Assembly (NCBI RefSeq): GCF_000143415.4
Contig: NW_003314336.1
Span: 501,417-565,416, forward strand
Direction: 5' to 3'
Length of the DNA: 64,000 nucleotides
Source: Selaginella moellendorffii
Taxonomy: Eukaryota; Streptophyta; Lycopodiopsida; Selaginellales; Selaginellaceae
Part shown: piece by piece, positions 59,010 through 64,000 of the stretch
How positions within the stretch are numbered: position 1 is the stretch's first letter
Layout of the letters: each line of letters starts with the position of its first letter
The notes under the pieces: generated by a model
What the model was told of the DNA's origin: nothing
What the model saw: only the letters and a program-made list of their open reading frames with translations
The model's database searches: none
Translations under genes and position numbers: made by a program

Positions 59010-60100
59010 CTGGAGGAGATGCCAAACTTCTGAGCGAGAGTAAGTTCGAGTGGCAGCCGTGAGAATGGAGAGAAAAGCTGAGAAGAACTCGAGCTATACT
59101 GCCACTGTTCTTCATAGCCGAAGCTCGGATATCACCAGAAGTATGACCGACGGTCACTGGGTCTTCGACAAGAATGACGAGCAGGAATATGGTGTCCGAG
59201 ACAACCTTCGAGCTCTTTGAAGTCATTTCACCACCTTGCCGAACGTCGCTAGAGCGGTACAAGCTTTCAATACGGCGACGAAGGCTCCGCATCCGGGACA
59301 AGCAGCAAAGGTCGCTCTCCATCGCCGAGCTGAGATCGCAGACGCCCGGGAGACCACATCTCGGTTTGGCATTCTCTTCCGGAGCTCCAAAGCTACTACC
59401 AGTACAAGAGCTGCAGCTTGCTCCTGGAAGCCTGTTTGTGGATCTCTTTGCCTTAGTGGTGCGCATGAGCAAGGGACCTATGCTCGTGGCAGTATCTGGG
59501 AACTTTATAAAGAGGCTCAGGTGTCAAATCATCTGCTATGTATGGTTTCCCTGGCAATGTCAAAGGATTTGGCCAGAAGAGCTTGTGTGCTTTGCAAAAG
59601 AGAGAAGAAGAGAAGAGAAGCTTTCTCTTGATTTGAGTTTTGTAGCTATCACGTCATGGTTGTGAAGAGAAGCTAAACACTCCTAGAGCAAGCAACAGCA
59701 AAGAATTATCTGAAAGAATTACCGTAGGTCCATGTTACCTCAGTTGCATACTTGCTACAAGGTCATGAAGCCAACTCGCCTCTTGTGCTACTCTGTCATT
59801 GATTGGAACCACAAAGCCTGTTAGAAGTCACACTTGAATTGTGTCTACACCTTCAACTGTTAATAAGCTATTACCCATTGCTCAACTCCAAAAATAGCTC
59901 ATGGTTGAAAGTTCAGTGATTCGTTACTGCTAAATCTAGCCAAAGAAGGCTAGTGGTGTCCAAGTCTACTCCTTGAGCCATCCATAACAAGCTGTTGGAT
60001 GCAGCAGAAGAGTCTTCACCATTACCATTGTCTCGGCATTGACTCTTAAATGTGGTGCCACACTGAAGGAAGATCCACATCTAACTTTCAACTTTGCCTC
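59010..60100. other. PPR 3' flank and intergenic
   Basis: 59010-59660 is GC-richer and has open frames (e.g. 59236-59631) without recognisable domains; it could be a 3' UTR plus eroded C-terminal sequence of the PPR gene. From 59660 the DNA becomes AT-rich with no feature seen. Confidence 0.45.
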
Positions 60101-60307
60101 TCAGCATTGCTTCTTCATAGGACAATCCTTGCTTAGGTGCCTACGTTTTGCATGGTTTTTCCTCTGTGTTGTTGGAATGCTTGTTTCTAAGTTGATTAAA
60201 AATAATGAGTGCCCTTCTTGTGTTTGTTGATTGTCACAAGTCATAATGGCAATCCCTTCCTGCTCAGCAGTATTGCCTTTGCCTACAATGGTCTTCTTGT
60301 TCAGCAA
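60101..60307 (-). mobile_element. Possible Gag zinc-knuckle relic
   Basis: The minus strand reads RKNHAKRRHLSKDCPMKKQC, which fits a retroelement Gag knuckle (CxxCxxxGHxxxDC) with the first cysteines lost. The rest of the frame has no clear motif. A weak call. Confidence 0.35.
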
Positions 60308-61550
60308 AAATCTGCTACTGGGTGATGTTGGGAATTTTCTTGATATATTGAAAATGAAATTTCATGGCACAAGTTAAAAAAGATAACATTAAACTCTTGA
60401 TCTATAACATGGCTAGAATCTCTTGGGCTAAAGCCTCCTCTTAAAGCTCTAATTGCCCTGGCATCTAGATCTTACAATTTGTATTGATTGATATCATCAT
60501 TTTACCACTCATTATATTGATCAATGTTGTTATAAAGAAGGGCATTTTTTCATTCCAAGAGTCCCCACCTTGGAAACTTTGCCATCCTATCTTAATTTTA
60601 GACTTCCCAGGAGGTCATCAAGCCTAATATTATTTAAACTTAAAGAATATTTAATTTTAAGTATTTCAAAACCTTTAATAGATTAGAAAAAAAGGTTTAC
60701 TTTTGTTTATAGGCCTTTTATGAATAATTCTTTGAATCATTCTCTTTAATTGTTTATAATTATTTTTGTCAAAATTTTGTATTAAACTCTAATACCATGT
60801 GAAGAGAAGTTAGGCCCTTAGTCTAATTCTTTGAAGAAAGAGAGCTCCTAGAACAAACCTTTGAGATGGCTTTCAATAGCAAAGAAAACCAAAAATCCTG
60901 AACTAGAAGAATGCAATTTAAGCTATGTGGTTATACACCCATGTGGCTCTAACAATGGTGTGTGGAAACATGCATGTCTAGATTAAATGCCCCTTATGTG
61001 TAATTGACATCACTATTCACTTCTAGTGTTCAGATTTAAATATTTAGAAAAAAAGGAGTTATCTATTTTATATTTCATAAATAATTTAAAATAGAGGTAT
61101 TTTAAGCTAAAATATCAAATATATTTGATAGATAAAGGTCAGATTATGGGCATAAACTTGAAAGCATGTTGGTTCAAATTTTATGTATATTCTACTTTAA
61201 CCTCAAAGAACCATCAATTAAATAAACAAAGCTACCTTTTAACCCATTTTTAAGACAATAATGCCATATACCATTAAATGCTTCTCCTATATCATCATTG
61301 GTAAATGAATGTACTTTGCCTATCGTCATTCTAAAGGTTAATCTTCCTCTATTCTCATTATAAGTTAAGAGGATTTGTGATTATTTTTAAAATGATTAAT
61401 TAGTGCTAGATAAGCTTTTGTGAAAAGTTGGAAATTTATCATACTTCTACCTCTATACTCACAGCAAAATTGTGCTCTTCTTGAATATTTAGAAGATATA
61501 ATAGAATTAGTAAAGGGAAACTTGTTTATGTTTTGCACATAATCATATTT
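60308..61550. other. AT-rich intergenic, nothing recognised
   Basis: About 1.2 kb of low-GC DNA without long frames, terminal repeats or RNA-like structures that I can support. Confidence 0.5.
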
Positions 61551-61559
61551 TGACAAACA

Positions 61560-62142
61560 TATATAAAAGTAAAAAACTTAACTTAGAAATATAGTAATAT
61601 CTGAGAACTATGTAGATATATATGAAGTTTCCTGAAACCCTAAATTATTGCTAAACACTCATCTATTGTGGAGTAGTTCTGTAAGCAACTAAAAGGAACG
61701 ACTCAAAAGATAATCTATAAAGGTTCAAATATGAAAGGAAAGGGGCCATGACACACTTGGGCTCTCTTGCATCAACACACCTCCAAAATTAATATCAAAA
61801 GCATTCACATGGAAAATGAAAGGTCGAATGTAATTAGGATATGCCAAAACTAAAGGAGTCGTCAATAACTTTTTAAAATCCGTAAACGCCCACTCACAAT
61901 CTACAAACAAAATGAAAAATGACATTGATGACTTAAGCAATGTTTGCAACAGTGCAGTGAGATAAAAAAGATGATCAACGAAATGACTGAGATATTGTAC
62001 TTTGCCCAGGAAGTACTACTCATCATTTACACACTTCAGAATAAAGAATTTTAGAACAGCCATAAGTTTGTTATGATCAACTTATAAACCTTCACGAGAA
62101 ATACAATATCCAAGATAAGTCATGTACTTGGACCCAAACACC
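61560..62142 (-). mobile_element. Ty3/gypsy RT-RNase H fragment, same family as 42483-46114
   Basis: The minus strand reads, with stops, the same text as the larger element: VFGSK/TYLGY around 62130-62100, YLSHFVDHL, LLKSSMSFF and LAYPNYIRPFIFHVNAFDINFGG (61949-61725), then NYSTI.ECLAII.GFRKLHIY (about 61680-61610). It ends at about 62142, where different sequence starts. Confidence 0.88.
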
Positions 62143-62146
62143 GGTT

Positions 62147-63504
62147 TGTCAGGAATCCCCAATTCTTGCCACATTCCTAACTCTCACCAGATTCCTGACT
62201 TGCAGACCATATTCCTGACTCTTGAGACACTTCCCTATTCCTGACTCTTTGATTTCCCGTATGATTCCTAAGTCTTGAGCCACATTCCTGATGATGATGT
62301 GGCACCTCCTCGACCTTAGCTATATTTAGATTGTCCTCGATCCAAGAGTGGTGGTGTCGCGAATGTGATTTCGGGTATCGAAAGTTACCTATCAGCCAGT
62401 CCTTACGGACATTCTTACCTTACTGCCACGATGGCAAGAGGTCGGTATTGCTAGACCCTTTATTAGTCCCTTTTGTTCAAGTGTTAGTAAATTGAGTTTA
62501 ACATCTGTACTTGGCCGGATGAGCATAAGGAAGAAATTCCTAAGTGTTTATTTAGTTGAGCATACTCGGCCCGGCTTGTTAGTTCTCTTTTGCTCTGTCT
62601 TGCACTGGCTTGACAAGAACCCTCGCGTATTGAGATTGGTCCCTCAATATTGCTACATGATAGTTTACCGTGTCTGCCAAACACCCTCGCTATCATGCCC
62701 TTTATGTTAGTCTTATTTCGGTCTCAAATGCTATTTATGGAAAGTGTCCAGATTTGCTTATTTGGCATATCTACGGAATGTAGAGATTGACCTGAACACA
62801 ATGGTGTTCGTCCCGTGTCCAAATTTGCAATCTAGCGCCATTCCATATTTAGTAAGTTTCGAGTTTGTCTTAGAGACTAACTCCTGATACTAAGGGAGGC
62901 TTAGGGTGAAAGCCCAAAGCGTGTGTTCCTCAAGGGGGGGGAGGGGGGCTATGGGGGGTTCCAAATGTATAGTAGGGATAGTGGGTAGGTTGGGCATGGC
63001 CGACCAACCTGAGGCATAGTCTAGCTCTCGCTTGCGTGCCTGTCCTTGTTCTGCATCCGGCTTGGGTCTAAGCCCAAGTTCCATTCTATGCTAGCTGGTG
63101 GAGTACCTATGTCTTTGTGTTAGGCCACCGGTATACTGAAATAATGCCAGACTCCATTTGGCTTCGTTTTGCGTGCTGGTCCTGGCATTGGGATGCTGGT
63201 TGCTCTAGGACTGTTCCAAATCACTCTGGGCTCCTATCCCTTTGCTCCTTGGGCTATATGCTCGGGAGTTGCTCCATGGTCCGATTCCAACACTCCTTGG
63301 CTCCATGTTTGGGAGTTTGGCACTGTTCCTTCGTTTAATGGCTCAAGGCCTTGAACCTCGGGTTTCACACCACATTCCTTTGGACACATGGCATGTGACA
63401 CGTGGCATCTGTCACATGGCACAAAGAGGGTTTAGGTTTCACTTCGTGGTGTTATTTTATGGTAAATCACCATAGGATAAAGGGTAAAAACCATGTGTGC
63501 TACA
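62147..63504 (+). repeat. Probable 5' LTR (TGT...ACA), about 1.36 kb
   Basis: Starts TGTCAGGAATCC where the older Ty3 fragment stops and ends GTGTGCTACA two bases before a primer-binding site. TGT...ACA are typical LTR ends. The other LTR would lie beyond the right edge, so the borders are provisional. The first 150 bp hold repeated ATTCCTGACTC-like words. Confidence 0.55.
62160..62300. repeat. Degenerate repeats of ATTCCTGACTC
   Basis: ATTCCTAACTCT, ATTCCTGACTTG, ATTCCTGACTCT (twice), ATTCCTAAGTCT and ATTCCTGATG recur every 18-30 bp. Several contain TGACTC, the core bound by GCN4-like bZIP factors. Confidence 0.7.
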
Positions 63505-63506
63505 TT

Positions 63507-63519
63507 TGGTATCAGAGGA
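63507..63519 (+). other. Primer-binding site, initiator-tRNA-Met type
   Basis: TGGTATCAGAGGA fits the PBS TGGTATCAGAGC used by many plant LTR elements (complement of the tRNA-iMet 3' end), following the LTR end ACA after two bases. Confidence 0.75.
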
Positions 63520-64000
63520 TACGTCTCAGCGAGTATTATCTAATGAGATTGGGCAACTAGTCTCGTTGCATATGCAGAGATGAATATGATGATCCGAGTG
63601 GGTACACATTTGGGTGCAAAGACTTCGGGTTATTTCCTTGGGTATAGATTTAGTTACCTTGTTGTACTTTATGATGTGAGCTTGTTCTTGGGCTCATAGG
63701 ATGGATTGAGTTGTTCCAGTTGCACAAGTTGGAGCTTGGGCTCGTGAGTGAGGCACATAGCAACTCGAGGATACTCTTTGAGTTGGCAGGATTAATGTTA
63801 GCCTATCGTTGGTTTCGTGAGTTGTTCCATGTACTGTGAGTGAAAGTAAACTTTCCTTGGGTTTGTTATGAGTGGCAAATATGTTAGACCATAGTTGTTT
63901 AGCATGGCACTAGTGGATCCTTTCTAGACATGATTACAAGTGGATCAATCAAGACTATAGGGGTTAATCTATTGATTCAAGTAATCATTGCCGTGCTCTC
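63520..64000 (+). mobile_element. Start of LTR-retrotransposon internal region, runs off window
   Basis: Follows the PBS. No Gag frame is visible in the 480 bp available; an untranslated leader of this length is normal for these elements. Confidence 0.5.

Noticed and set aside
58669-59472. 267-aa minus-strand frame at the 3' end of the second PPR gene
   Set aside because: Antisense of PPR codons for half its length and no recognisable domain in the rest.
62274-63422. Short frames in the probable LTR (e.g. 63117-63475)
   Set aside because: No domain; LTRs are non-coding and these frames are of chance length.

Overview
The window looks like nuclear DNA of a lycophyte, most probably Selaginella (S. 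moellendorffii-like). The reasons are: plant gene families (a plastid-type diaminopimelate decarboxylase, an LRR receptor kinase of the IRK/PXC2 type, PLS-type PPR proteins, a Dof-like zinc finger, A-type P450s); very short introns (about 45-75 nt, many near 50); and an intraflagellar transport gene (IFT70/TTC30), which seed plants without motile sperm lack. The species name is an inference. I saw no rRNA, tRNA, CRISPR or prokaryotic feature.

Layout. 1-2020: a PPR gene entering from the left edge. 2161-4012: LYSA, 8 exons, one a GC-AG splice. 4205-7211 (-): an LRR receptor-like kinase lacking the catalytic HRD aspartate. 9301-18490: a tandem triplication of about 3.2 kb units, each with AT-rich DNA, a broken PPR relic and an intronless gene for a divergent Dof-type zinc finger. 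18648-22058 (-): a long coiled-coil protein with a C-terminal membrane anchor. 23215-42482: a segmental array whose unit is [leader segment + CYP71-clan P450 + 3' part of IFT70, tail to tail]. Three P450s are intact and three are broken; every IFT70 copy here is a 5'-truncated relic. One block is inverted and one deletion fuses P450 to IFT70. 42483-48150: decayed Ty3/gypsy elements and AT-rich DNA. 48530-50226 (-): a frameshifted P-loop NTPase/putative nuclease gene. 50328-53512: the right end of the array, with a P450 stub and the only complete IFT70 gene (19 exons, 639 aa). 53967-56637 (-): importin beta-1, with a 5'UTR intron. 56973-59009: a second PPR gene. 59010-64000: AT-rich DNA with retroelement relics, a probable long LTR and a tRNA-Met-type primer binding site.

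How the parts relate. LYSA (lysine synthesis in the plastid), importin beta-1, IFT70 and the coiled-coil gene look like single-copy core genes. The P450 and Dof clusters are lineage-type expansions. The P450 expansion appears to have started beside the core IFT70 gene and repeatedly copied its 3' half, so the IFT70 relics record the order and breakpoints of the duplications. Exon boundaries were derived by hand from frame continuity and GT/GC...AG signals; no alignment or RNA data were used.
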